A stretch of 64,000 nucleotides of DNA from positions 1,736,001 to 1,800,000 of the forward strand of contig PZJY01000003.1 in the NCBI GenBank assembly GCA_031472005.1. Reading direction: 5' to 3'. The notes beneath the pieces are model-generated. The model did not search any database, was not told the origin of the DNA, and worked only from the letters and a program-made list of their open reading frames with translations. The position numbers were made by a program, and so were the translations under genes. Source of the stretch: Tetracladium setigerum. Lineage: Eukaryota; Ascomycota; Leotiomycetes; Helotiales. Of the stretch, positions 24,401 through 35,549 are shown in pieces; positions within the stretch are counted from its first letter, which is position 1; every line of letters begins with the position of its first letter.

Positions 24401-27159
24401 TATTCATATTGCCAAGTCCGCAACTGCCACTGTCGCAACTTCCACGACAGGGAGTTCTTGGAGTAAAGAGAACAATGTTCCCTTTTGGAAAGTAATGTTT
24501 AAGCCGAGACTGTTTCTAGTCGTTTACTGGTGTTCTTGTGCGAAACAGAGCGCTCCGATCGGGCGGAGCGTTTGTGGCTTCGATCCCGGTGTACCGGACC
24601 ATGTGGCAGAGATCTAAAGTATGAAAGATTGGCTGGGAACACGAGCAAAGGTTGGCTATCACAGAGAAATAGAAGGGTAAATTGAGGATGTGGTACCAGC
24701 TCATTACCAGCTTCTTGATAGGGGACTCGGATGTCTGCACCGGAGATTATTCATCCACTTCCCATGCCCATCTGGGTCTTTTTCGAAAGTTGATAGGCTG
24801 AAAATAGAAAGCAGTACGCAAAGTAAGAGAATAACGAAATGAAATTTTTGAGGGTGGGGGTAGGTACTTGACCTGTGGAGGTGAGCAAGTTATTGCGGAG
24901 TGTTGACAGGAGGCAGGCATGAGATTTAGGGTAGAGTTGACTTGGGTCCGTTTGCGAAAGCTGACAAGATCATTAACCAGGATATTTCTTACGAACAGCT
25001 CAAACGACCTCTTTTTCATTGGCCATAAATAGCAAAGCTCGAAGTTCTAGTGATTTGGCTTTGAGTTTGCGGGGTTTATTTCACCCATAAGTTCGGTAGC
25101 GAACATTGATGAAGAAGCAAGTGCGGAAATCGGGAAAGCTGCAGCGTCAGCATTTATCTGATTTTGGACATTTTTTGTTTCGAATTAAGCTAGCAGTTGA
25201 TGACCGCAAAGGTGTGAAGGTAAAGGAGACGTTTGAGCAACGTTGGGGCCAAATGACTAACTTCGCTTGTTGGAAAATCGTACGATCTTTGATACCCAGT
25301 CATCAACACTTCGTCGAGAGCTTGGTACAAATGATCTACCGACCACTGAAGTCTGACTCCACGCAGTCTTCAAAGAACGCTAGAACGAGGACGCAGAAAG
25401 AGTCTCATACAGTAACTTGTCTGGACCGCGGGCCTAGACTAACTCGACTGTTTTTCGCAACAACTTTCCAATTCGAGTGAATGTGGTTCAAGAGTGATGT
25501 TGTAACTTCAGGAGATATACAGATGGAAAAGATGAGGAAAAAGCAAGAAGCAAGAGCGTCACTAAGCTCGTTGTAATGAGAAGGAATTCAATCGCAGGAA
25601 GAAGGGAAAGTCGTCCCCAAAGGGCGTGGAAGCCTTCGGGAACTCCGCGTCAAGAACAAAATAAAAAGGGTTGCGGAGTTGGCAGATGAAGGATGACGAC
25701 CATTTGAAAGTACTCGTCAGACTTTGCTCCTGTTCTCTGCGGTGTGTGGCTCTATTCTTTCAAGTGTTGGCAATCCAACGCGAACAAGAGCATTCAGAAC
25801 TTGAAGTGTCAAGCATGACGTTCCATGTAGTTGTTATCTCGGCGAATTCTCGACTGTTGCGTCAAAATGCCGTTTATCACGTCTCGCTCCTGGTTATGTG
25901 CGTGTGATGATTTGTTTTGTTGCGCTTCAAACGTATCTTGAAGCTTGCTAGAGAGACGGAGGTGGGAACCGTTGCAGCTCCTCAAGCGAGGAAGTTGAGC
26001 CTTCGAATATTCGCGATCAGTGCCGAAAAGGGTTTGGGTGACAATGAGCATCTCTGTTGAACACAAGAAGTAATTCTGCTGATTGGGTGCCCTGAGAATG
26101 CTCTTTTGACCTCGAACCATATTACATCTGCCAATTATTCGCCGAAGAACCCTCTAGCCTTCGTATATCGACTTGGTGTCTCCGTTGTGGTCAATTGTTT
26201 GACTCGGGGCTTTTGACAGCTTGTGTCGCCGAATTCTCAAATCTCGATCTGCCTGAACAAGGGCGAAAGTTGGCAGGCACCAATTTCTTGCTACGAATTC
26301 CCGCAGATGACAGAGAGTCGACTAGATTGCGCTCAAAGGGTTCTTAGGTCGAATCGGTGCTCGTTGGCAGGAGCTAGCAGGCCAGGTCTTTGAGTCATGG
26401 AATTGCCGGAACCGCGAGAGCTGACTTTGCGCGAAGATTGTTGGTATTATTCGTTTATCTGTTCTTGTCATTTGCCCACCGTCCAATGCCTTCGATTCTG
26501 AGCATTTGATTGTGTTATATCGCGTGTGTAAGTGCTTGGATGGAGGTTGTTGCAATTGTCGTAATGGAGATGTAGTTCGAGAGCTGATCCACCACAAATT
26601 CCAACCAAGCCGGTCTAGAAGAGGCTATCTGACGCGGCCAGCCTTTTGCAACCCGCTCCACCAGCGAGAAGTCTTTCTAGGCCTCCCACATATACAAGTC
26701 ATTATGTCTCTTGATCAAAATATTGTCAACCTACTTCAAATTTTGCCGGGTCTTCCAAAACACAATAATTACTTTAAATGTCCAATGTTTTAACATTCAG
26801 AACTTATAACTCCATAACGAGGCCTGGAAGGAACATCTTACTAGTCTGTCCTTGAGCCTCAGTTGTATGAAAAGAATTGTAGGATGTATTATTACTATAC
26901 AATGCTGATGGTAACACGCATTTGCAAGTTCGAGAAAACTTATATCAAAATGAAAAATTATGCTAGGGTTTATTAGTTCGCGTCTTTTTGCACTAGGTGC
27001 TATACTTATGGTCGGATAACAATTCAAGCAATGAAACGAGTGGAATATAGTATCAATATGAATATCTTTCTAACCTCCTAAAAAAAGACAGGAATCATAA
27101 CTCCTCTTCTACCTACCTAAGCTCTAAGCCAAAACATAAACACATTATCATCCATTGCC
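18437..27159. other. 8.7-kb gene desert
   Basis: I find no gene with protein-like features in this stretch. The open frames are short, are usually matched by an equally long frame on the other strand, and lack motifs or credible splice extension (the longest are 20322-20747 minus and 24204-24617 plus). It contains a 20-C run (19028-19047), one exact TACGGAGTA (19932-19940) and a near copy at about 19497-19506. I see no terminal inverted repeats, retroelement domains or strong AT enrichment that would mark a RIP-mutated transposon. It could carry untranslated RNA or long regulatory DNA. Confidence 0.45.
19028..19047. repeat. Poly-C homopolymer (20 C)
   Basis: An uninterrupted run of 20 C in non-coding DNA. 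Its exact length is unreliable given the indel rate seen elsewhere in the window. Confidence 0.85.
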
Positions 27160-28823
27160 TCAAAGAACAAGAGCCACAACCAGTGCGCCCAATCCCATTC
27201 CAACACCACCTCTATATACACCCTCCACGACTCTCAAAGCACTAGCAGCACCGGTGTTTACAGCTGGTGCAGCACCAATTACTCCAGTACTTGTTCCTCC
27301 AACACCAGGTTGGGCAGCATTTCCTGCTCCAGGGATAACGCCAGCGACTTCGGTGATGACGGCACGTGGTGGTCCACCTCGAGAGTCGGTGCCGTTGGGA
27401 AGAGACCATTAATGGGGTTGGGAGTTACGATTGGTTCTGCGGCTGGTACGGCGCCTGCTGGGTTTCTGAGTTGAGGGTTAGTTACTCTTGCAGTTTTGTT
27501 CTTAGTGAAAGGAAAGACATTACCCAGGTTGAGCGGGACCAGGAAGTTTTCCTCCGGGAGGAACGACGATGGGAGGGAACTTGAGATTTCCAGATGGTTG
27601 AGCGGCGCCAGGTTGTTGCGCTCCAGGTTGTTGCGCTCCAGGCTGTTGAACACCAGGAACGATGGGCTGGCCCGGGAGAGGTGTTTGAATTGGTTGGCCT
27701 GGAAGAAGACCCGGAGTTTGGAAAGATGGGATGTTGGGGTTTACGACTATTGTTGTTGGCTGACCTCTGTTTTGGTTGTTAGTGACTTGAAGTGTGTGGG
27801 GTTTTTGACGTAGATATCAAAGTTCTCGCTTTCTGAGAAATGATGATGGAATTTTGACTTACGGTTGGACAATAATAGTAGTAGTTTGAGTACCTCCTTG
27901 TGCTGGGGCAGCACCTGGAATAGCGCCCACGGGTTGTCTGCATGAGTACACGTCAGTGGTCATTCAGTAATTCGATTCCATTGACGGTAGATTACCTACC
28001 CTGGCTGAGCAGCCCCTGGCTGAAGAACGATAGGCGGTAATCTAAGACCGCCAGATGCCACAGGTGCCGCTGGAGCACCTGGAGCACCTGGAGCTGGAGC
28101 AACCCCTGGAACTGGCGCTGTTCCCGGAGGCACTCCTGGAGTAAGCGGGGCCACGGGTTGTCTTTAAATTGTGTCAATCATTTGGTCTGATAAGTAACAA
28201 AAGTAAGGGTATAGAGATGCTGGATAACTTACACTGGCGGTGCTACGCCTCCTGCTCCAATAACAATGGGCGGTAAAATCAAACCGGCTGGTTGTCCGCC
28301 TGATTGAAGAGGAGGAGAAACTGGGGCTACAGGTGCTCCTGGAGGAGCTACAGGAGGAGCCGCAGGAGGAACTCCCGGGGGACCGGCAGGAGGAGCGACA
28401 CCTGGTGGAGCCATTCTGATAGTCACTCTGTCAGCAATATTCTCAACCAAAAACAGAGACATGCACTTCTCTGCAAGCACGCTTTACTCACGCAGGTACA
28501 GGGCTTCCACCCTGAACAATAGGTGGAATTGCCAAACCACCAGAGGCTATGGGTTGTGCAGGTTGTGGAGGAGCTGGCGCCAAAGGTGCCGCCGCTGGTG
28601 GTGCTCCAGATGGTGCTCCAGGAGCAAGTGGCGGACCTATTGGCATAGCAATAGGTGTAGGTTGTAATGCTCCAGGCGTAGGCTGGCCAGGTACAGTTGG
28701 AATATGGGTTCGCGCCTGAACTAGATCTGTGATTTTGGCATTTCGTTTTTGAGGATGGGCTGGCGTGGCCAGAACTGTGGTGCCAGCAACCAAGAACGCA
28801 GTAATATATGAAGAGATAAACAT
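27160..28823 (-). CDS. Pro/Gly/Ala-rich modular secreted protein, probable GPI anchor
   Basis: A cell-surface or wall protein of unknown function. Signal peptide MFISSYITAFLVAGTTVLA. Six exons: 28823-28492, 28415-28233, 28161-28000, 27937-27863, 27766-27524 and 27465-27160. Exons 2-5 are 183, 162, 75 and 243 nt, all multiples of three and all in phase 2 at both ends. Exons 1, 2, 3 and 5 each end in a module of the form SGG(x)n-PPIV plus a Gly/Pro/Gln tail: LAIPPIVQGG, LILPPIVIGAGG, LRLPPIVLQPG, LKFPPIVVPPGG. Exon 5 also has QQPGA repeats. The C-terminal exon ends in AASALRVVEGVYRG followed by MGLGALVVALVL, a hydrophobic tail of GPI-signal type. Near 27397-27399 one C appears to be missing: the frame switches from PINGLFP to NGTDSRGGPPRAVITEVAG, and the last exon is one base short. 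Many antisense frames are compositional shadows. Confidence 0.8.
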
Positions 28824-29928
28824 TATTAAAGAGTGATGAGACTAGCTCGAATCTAGAGAATGAAAGTAGATGAACGCGACGCAATTCAACAAAGTATAGA
28901 AACAATGACAGAAATTCGTGAAGGAAGTAAGAGGAAGCAGAAAGAGAAGGAGGGAGGATTCTTCCAGACAACACTCACTCGACATGGACACTTGCCCAGG
29001 CGAAGAGCAGCTACAAAAAGATATCCGAGCCTCACGAGACCGCGAAACATCATGCACAGACGATTATTCGTTGATTTGCGGCAGATCGTGATGGTCTTGC
29101 TGCGGGTGTTTGATGAATGTTTTGTTTCCATCGACGCTTGGACTGGAACAAGAAGCTTGAAGAACAGTGCCACATTGTTTAAAGACTGGGGACTGCCCAC
29201 TCCATCGGGGACGAAGGCCTCCGGAGGATTTTAATGGCTCGAGTAGAAACTTCTCTTTTTCTTGGGAGTTTGTAACGTGGCCGCATGCTTCGACGATCTT
29301 CTAGTGTTGGAGTCGAGGAGGGGTGAATAATGGGCCGGCTTCTGCTAATCCTTTCAAGGTATTGGTAATTCTATTTCTGTTGACATCTATTTCAATTGCT
29401 ACTCAGCACGAATAGCTCAGCGGATCGCTTGTGCCTGTAGCAACATGATGACTTGATTGCTCAAAGATACTGTGAACGTTGGACGTCGAAGGTTGCATGA
29501 GCGGAGTGGAGTGAAACACGGGCGCAACGTGGTAGAAAAGGAAGACGCGGTTCCGCACAACTGGTCGCTATGTGGTCGGCATTCGATGTTCTCTGAGGTA
29601 ATCATGAATGATTTGCTTCGCCAATAATAAGTAGGCTGTTATAGTGATGGTGGTGATGCCTCGATGCCTTGATGCCTCGGTGGTTGTTGTTGTTGATGTT
29701 CTTGTTGTAAAGGAGCAACTCGAAGGGCTGGAGGGGTCGTGGACCCAGCCATTTCGTGCAAGGCTTCAAAAAATTTAACCAGCCTCCTCGCAGACCACAA
29801 CACAGAGTATTCAACTCAACATCCGACACTCCTCTCTCAACCAAGCCTACGAAGCGTAAAACAGAGCTTGAATAGTTCTCCTCCCAACCTGAGCTCAGTT
29901 CGCAACGGTCTAGAGCAACGCCGCCATA
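28824..29928. other. Intergenic, divergent promoter region
   Basis: Separates the minus-strand surface protein from the plus-strand Cys/His-rich gene. A TAGCTCAG string at 29409-29416 resembles a tRNA A box, but no cloverleaf can be drawn around it. Near 29640-29705 a GATGCCT and GTTGTT-rich low-complexity tract precedes the next gene. Confidence 0.45.
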
Positions 29929-30477
29929 ATGGAGACTGCAGCCTCGTCAAAGGGCACCCCCACCAAAGCACAACGCGAAGAGGAGGCCGACATATCAACA
30001 CTTCCCTCGGACGAACCCCCGCCACCATATCTAGCCTCTTCCTCCACTTCCATCAAGAATCCAGGCTTCTGCGATCTTGCGTTTCGCGAACGCCATAACA
30101 ATCGATTTCCTGGAGGAGGCATGCACTCCTCACAATACCCACTCCCATGCGAGGACTGCGGTTTTGTCTGCGGCAACGACATTCCCATGGCCTATAAGAT
30201 AGGTTGGCACGAATGGGTCGATCCATCTGTGAACTTCCGTTGGGAATCTCATACGGGGAGTGCGATAGTCAATGGCGAGAAGAAGGAGCTGCTCAGTTGT
30301 TGGATTTGTTGGGAGTTTGATGGGAATTGGCACAAGCCCATGTTCGTGGAGGAGTGGTACGCGCATATTCGGAAGCACTTCAAGATCGATGGCTACATGA
30401 TTTGTAAGGGCAAGGTGGGAGCGATGCAGCGGAGAAGAAACTGTGCTGTTCTTAATTGCCCGAAGATACACTCTTGA
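29929..30477 (+). CDS. Cys/His-rich protein of unknown function, probably metal-binding
   Basis: A 182-residue intronless protein with no family I recognise. The first 50 residues are disordered, including DEPPPPYLASSS. The rest holds regularly spaced cysteines and histidines: CEDCGFVC (about 74-81), CWIC (about 124-127), HIRKH (about 146-150), a single Cys in MICKGK and C-x5-C in CAVLNC. The aromatic segments between them (WHEWVDPSVNFRW, WICWEFDGNWHKP) suggest a compact zinc-stabilised domain with a C2H2-like WYAHIRKHF helix. No signal peptide or membrane span. The start METAASSKG is the first ATG of a clean frame. Function cannot be assigned; nucleic-acid or protein binding is a guess. Confidence 0.65.
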   Translation: METAASSKGTPTKAQREEEADISTLPSDEPPPPYLASSSTSIKNPGFCDLAFRERHNNRFPGGGMHSSQYPLPCEDCGFVCGNDIPMAYKIGWHEWVDPSVNFRWESHTGSAIVNGEKKELLSCWICWEFDGNWHKPMFVEEWYAHIRKHFKIDGYMICKGKVGAMQRRRNCAVLNCPKIHS

Positions 30478-32243
30478 ACATTACCTCTACAGCGTCAAAA
30501 GTTGTGCCCTGTCAAGATGGAATACACGACACGCAGAGAACTTCCAATCGAGAAATGAAATTTTCACCACGCTTCCACCAGCGAATTTTGGATACGCATG
30601 GTTTGAGCTGGGTCCTTGATCATAAAGCAGAAGGTAGAATACTTTCAACAGCCTCGCACACAATCTGGAACACCATCACTCGATGTTGGGAGATTTTCCC
30701 GAATGCCACTTTGCAAAACCAGCATCGGGATAAAGGTTCTTATCACTGTCCAGGCATTCATTCTGTCCGATGAGCGAACCGAAGTCAAGTCTACCTCAGC
30801 GTCTGATACTTCTATATCACGAACGGCGCCTGCCTGGCCAGACACTCCAAATGAGGTTGAAACGAAATACTTCCAAAGTTTTTGCAGGTTACCAGGACGA
30901 AGTTGCCGGCCTTTCAAACCAAACTCAATCCAGCTCGAATCTTACCTGATAGAAAAAAATTGAGTGTGTCATAAGTGTACTTCGGACTTATTGACGAAAT
31001 TCCAGAGAGCTCATTTCCGATACATAACCGGGACTTGTATTCTTGGTTTATAGCTGTCTTTGCCTTTATTTTGCTTGTGAAATGGTCATATACTTTCTGA
31101 TTTGATAGACACCTCAAGACTCGAGGATATTGCACCCTCCATCGCAGTTTTCGTTCCTTTTTTGTTGTTGTTGTTGTTATCGGCTGTGCGCATCTGCCCC
31201 GAAAGGAAGAGGCCAAAAAGGTAGAAGTGGAAACGGTCAAGTATTGGGACCGTAGGGTCCTCGAGTATACAATAATCAGTAGCCAGTACCGCCAGGTACC
31301 TATCTTCTTGTTCTTTTAGGCCAGATTCATCAATCAGTTTCTCTCGACATTCAGACAACAAGTGACCTATCGACAATTGGTCAAAAATGCACTATCGCTC
31401 CAACTAGACTTGCTTCTCGGAGGACGTTCCGCTCCACCATTTTGATTGCCAGTTGTCAACCCCAAACTTATCAGATATGAAAAACACCTGCCTGTTGTAG
31501 AAGGCAAAGCCTTGGAACACAAAAGACGAAGACATCTTGGGATGGGTAGCCAAGGCCTTGGGAGAAATGGTTCGTCAATTGACGATTATCACGGCCGGTT
31601 GATCCGCTGTCGGGCGTGAAAATGTTGGCAAAGGTTGATGTGGGTTATCTACAATACACTCGAGGACTACTTGTATTATTTGATTCTCGATTGCAGTTTT
31701 TGGACTGATTGATTGAAAGTGGTTGTTCGTTATGATGTCATCTGGTACAGATAGCGAACCTTTCAACTCATCCGATCTTGACCAAAATCGTAATCCTTTT
31801 GAGGATTTATCTTTCTAGCTTGACCACTACCTTGGCGAGCTATGTGGTCTTCTCGACCGATGTCATAACGTTAACTCAGTGCACACTGCGAGAGTAAGAC
31901 CGAGGTTCGCCGAGATTTATCTCTGCGAATGATACCATCTCCAAGTGCTCGTGGGTGGGAGCCTGGGAGGAGTTTTCCGCTGCCGAGCCTCCAATCGCCA
32001 CCAGCGGCCTTGGCGTCTAGGTGGGAGTGAATAAAATGTGCTCCCACTCTCCTCCAGTTCTTCTTTTCTTCAATTGACGCGACACAGATTACAAGATATC
32101 AATTCCACAGAGCTAGCTGCTATCTTGGTCATTGAGAATCTACAGTGTTCTCGGATTCTCACATATCTGTGAGGTTGAGTGCTCGCTCTGACCACTTGAC
32201 GATCGACTGGCTTTCAACAATTTTCCTCACTCGCATAAGCATC
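30478..32243. other. Intergenic, upstream of the ENA pump
   Basis: No supported gene. Frames on both strands are short and motif-free. The last few hundred bases before 32244 are pyrimidine-rich and probably hold the promoter and 5' leader of the ATPase gene; an in-frame ATG at 32145 lies in that leader. Confidence 0.45.
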
Positions 32244-35200
32244 ATGACGAGTAAAGAGAAGACTCGCGAAGAGCCGACCAACGATGCTCTTGCCCTGCAC
32301 CTCTCAGGTCAGGCAATGGAAGCGCTCTCCGGCCTTCCGCACACATTGTCTATTGACCAAGCCGCCACCGAAATCCGTGCAAATCTCAACGAAGGTCTCT
32401 CCAGCATCGAAGCAGAATCCCGCCTCCAAAAGTACGGACGCAACGAACTTGACGATGGCCCGGGTGTATCGCCTGTCAAAATTCTGGTTCGACAGGTTGC
32501 GAACTCTATGACTCTAGTTAAGCGTACCACACGTCCTGTTATAGATACAGATTTTCTGATCCAACTATCTAGGTGCTGATACTGGCCATGGCTGTCAGTT
32601 TTGGTATTGGCTCTTATATTGAGGGTGGTGTTATCTCAGCTGTGATTGCTCTGAATATTGTTGTGGGTTTCTTTCAAGAGTATAGTGCCGAGAAGACTAT
32701 GAATTCTCTGCGATCGTTGAGCTCTCCCACAGCCACCGTGGTAAGAAATGGTGATACCATCGTTGTTCCAACTGCCCAGCTTGTCTATGGTGATTTGGTT
32801 GAGATGAAAGTGGGAGATACCATCCCCGCTGATATTCGGTATGTTTCTCTGTCAAAACAGTTTTGAAGACTACTGACAATTCAGTCTCGTTGATGCCATG
32901 AATTTCGAAGCCGACGAAGCCCTTCTCACAGGAGAATCTCTTCCTGTTTTAAAGGACGCCCAGTCAACATTTGCTGCTGACACAGGGCCAGGCGATCGCT
33001 TCAATGTTGTCTACAGCTCTTCAACTGTGACCAAAGGCCGTGGTCGGGGTATCGTATTTGCCACAGGTATGACTACCGAGATTGGAAGTATTGCTGCCGC
33101 TCTTCGTGGCACACCAACCCGAAGACGCCGTGTCAAGCGTAAGGAAGATGGTACGGCCAGACCTCACCGATACGTGGAAGCCGGAGCTATGACTTTTGTC
33201 GACTCCGTTGGCAAGTTCCTTGGTATTAGTGTTGGAACTCCTCTGCAACGCAAACTTTCCAAGCTAGCGATGTTGCTACTTGGTATTGCTATTGTCTGTG
33301 CCATCATTGTCCTAGGAGCCAACAAATTCTCCGACAACAGGGAAGTCATCATTTATGCTGTTGCTACTGGTCTTTCCATGATTCCCGCCTCTCTAATCGT
33401 GGTTTTGACGATCACGATGGCCGCTGGTACGAAACGCATGGTTCAGAGAAATGTCGTCGTCCGAAAGTTAGACTCTCTCGAGGCTCTTGGCGGAGTTACA
33501 GGTCGGTTAACATCTCAGCTGTATGTATTGTGCCCTGCTAACAAGTACAGACATCTGTTCTGACAAAACCGGTACTCTTACTCAGGGAAAGATGGTTGTA
33601 AAGAAAGCTTGGATTCCCGACAAAGGCACATATTCTGTCGGAACAACAAGAGACCCAATCGATCCAACCATCGAAGCCCTCTCTCACAGCAACATCGCCC
33701 CCTGCGACGAAACTGGAGAGGAAGAGGGGATTTTTGCCAAATATGAAGATCTTCTCCGAGATAATGAGAGTCTGAAACAATTCTTGAACATTGCATCTCT
33801 TGCCAACCTTGCTTCAGTCCATAAAACTACAGAAGGATGGAAGGCACGAGGTGATCCAACCGATATTGCCATTCAGGTTTTTGCTTCTCGATTCAATTGG
33901 AACCGAACACGCTGGACCTCTGATGCAAACCCGATTTGGACCCAAATGGCCGAATACCCCTTTGATTCCAGCATCAAGAAGATGTCTGTCATCTTTGAGA
34001 CGGAGTCCGAATCTATGTTGTTCACCAAAGGTGCCGTTGAACGAGTCCTCGATTCTTGCACCACGATTGCCGACGGAAACGTTGGATTGACTGAATCGAT
34101 CAAAACGAACATCCTCGAAAACATGGAAGCACTTGCCAGTCAAGGACTTCGTGTTCTGGCATTAGCCAGCAAACAACTACCCAACAAAATCAACGAACTC
34201 AAACCTCCTGGACGTGACGAAATGGAGAATGGTCTCATCTTCCGCGGGCTCATCGGCCTGTACGATCCTCCTCGTCCTGAAACCGCTGGCGCTGTGCGAG
34301 CATGTCACGCAAGTGGGATTGCCGTTCATATGTTGACAGGCGACCATCCTTCTACTGCTCGTGCTATTGCTCACCAGGTCGGTATTCTCCCATCAAATAT
34401 GTCATCCATTGCCCAAGACAAACTCGACACAATGGTCATGACCGCCTCCCAATTCGATAAGCTCTCTGAGGATGAGATCGATGCTCTACCACTACTTCCT
34501 CTTGTCATTGCTCGCTGCTCTCCCACTACAAAAGTCAACATGATCGAGGCTTTGCATCGGCGTGGCAAGTTCGCAGCAATGACTGGCGACGGCGTGAACG
34601 ACTCTCCCTCTCTAAAACGCGCCGACGTTGGAATTGCCATGGGTCTAGCAGGCTCAGACGTAGCAAAGGACGCATCCGATATCGTACTTACTGATGACAA
34701 CTTCGCATCGATCCTCAATGCCGTCGAAGAAGGCCGCCGCATGTTTGACAACATACAAAAATTTATCCTTCATTTGCTTGCAGAGAACATTGCCCAAGCA
34801 TGCACTCTTCTCATTGGTCTTGCTTTCAAAGACAATTCCTCCCTTTCTGTCTTCCCTCTCGCACCAGTTGAAATTCTTTGGGTCATCATGATCACGTCTG
34901 GCATGCCAGACATGGGACTGGGCTTCGAAGCCCCAGCTCCAGATATCATGTCTCGCCCTCCACACCCCCTCCGAGTCGGCGTCTTCACAACCGAAGTCTT
35001 GATCGACATGCTCGTTTACGGTCTCTGGATGGCCGCCCTCTGCCTCTCCGCCTTCTCCCTCGTTATGTTTGGCTTTGGTGACGGCAACCTTTCCGAGGGC
35101 TGCAACGACCACTACAACGCCGGCTGCGATACTGTATTTCGCGCCCGTGCTACCACCTTTGTTTGCCTCACCTGGTTCGCGCTCTTCCTCGCCTGGGAAA

Positions 35201-35549
35201 TGGTCAACATGCGCCGCTCCTTCTTCCGCATGCAACCAAAGACCAAATACCCCTTCACGCAATGGGCCCGGGATGTCTGGAAGAACCAATTCCTCTTCTG
35301 GGCTGTCATCGCGGGCTTCGTTACCATCTTTCCAACTCTGTATATCCCTGTCATCAACCACAAGGTCTTCAAGCACACGGGTATCACGTGGGAATGGGGT
35401 ATTGTCTTCATCGAAGCTATCCTCTTCTTCGCTGGCTGCGAGGCCTGGAAATGGGGAAAGCGAATTTATTTCCGCAAACAGGCTGCAAAGGCGGGTGGTG
35501 GAGAGTGCTTGATCTGGAGAGTGTGGCTTTCAAAGCCTATTTCGAATGA
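32244..35549 (+). CDS. ENA1: ENA-type sodium/potassium efflux P-type ATPase
   Basis: A plasma-membrane P-type (IID) ATPase that exports Na+, Li+ or K+ and gives salt and alkaline-pH tolerance. About 1051 residues, close to yeast Ena1 (about 1090). The start MTSKEKTREEPTND at 32244 is followed by a cation-ATPase N-domain (LSIDQAATEIRANLNEGLSS). Visible motifs: LLTGES (about 193-198), the phosphorylation site DKTGTLT (Asp about 390), KGA in the nucleotide domain (FTKGAVERV), and MTGDGVND (about 729-736). The segment TPLQRKLSKLAMLLLGIAI and IIPAS-like MIPASLIVVLT are ENA hallmarks. Exons: 32244-32516, 32573-32838, 32885-33501 and 33551-35549, with GT-AG introns of 46-56 nt. Near 35501-35505 one base seems lost: the uncorrected frame ends in GGGECLIWRVWLSK, while the next frame reads DLESVAFKAYFE and stops at 35549, a more family-like tail. 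Expression is probably salt-responsive, by analogy only. Confidence 0.92.

Noticed and set aside
24575..24600. TTCGATCCC resembling a tRNA B box
   Set aside because: No A box or acceptor stem in the preceding 60-70 bases.
24204..24617. 137-codon plus-strand frame in the gene desert
   Set aside because: No recognisable domain, and flanking sequence gives no consistent gene structure.
28423..28974. 183-codon frame overlapping the Pro/Gly-rich gene
   Set aside because: It is a frame shadow of the repetitive coding exons, crossing a confirmed intron.
29405..29480. tRNA-like A box (TAGCTCAG)
   Set aside because: No matching B box at the right distance and no cloverleaf pairing.
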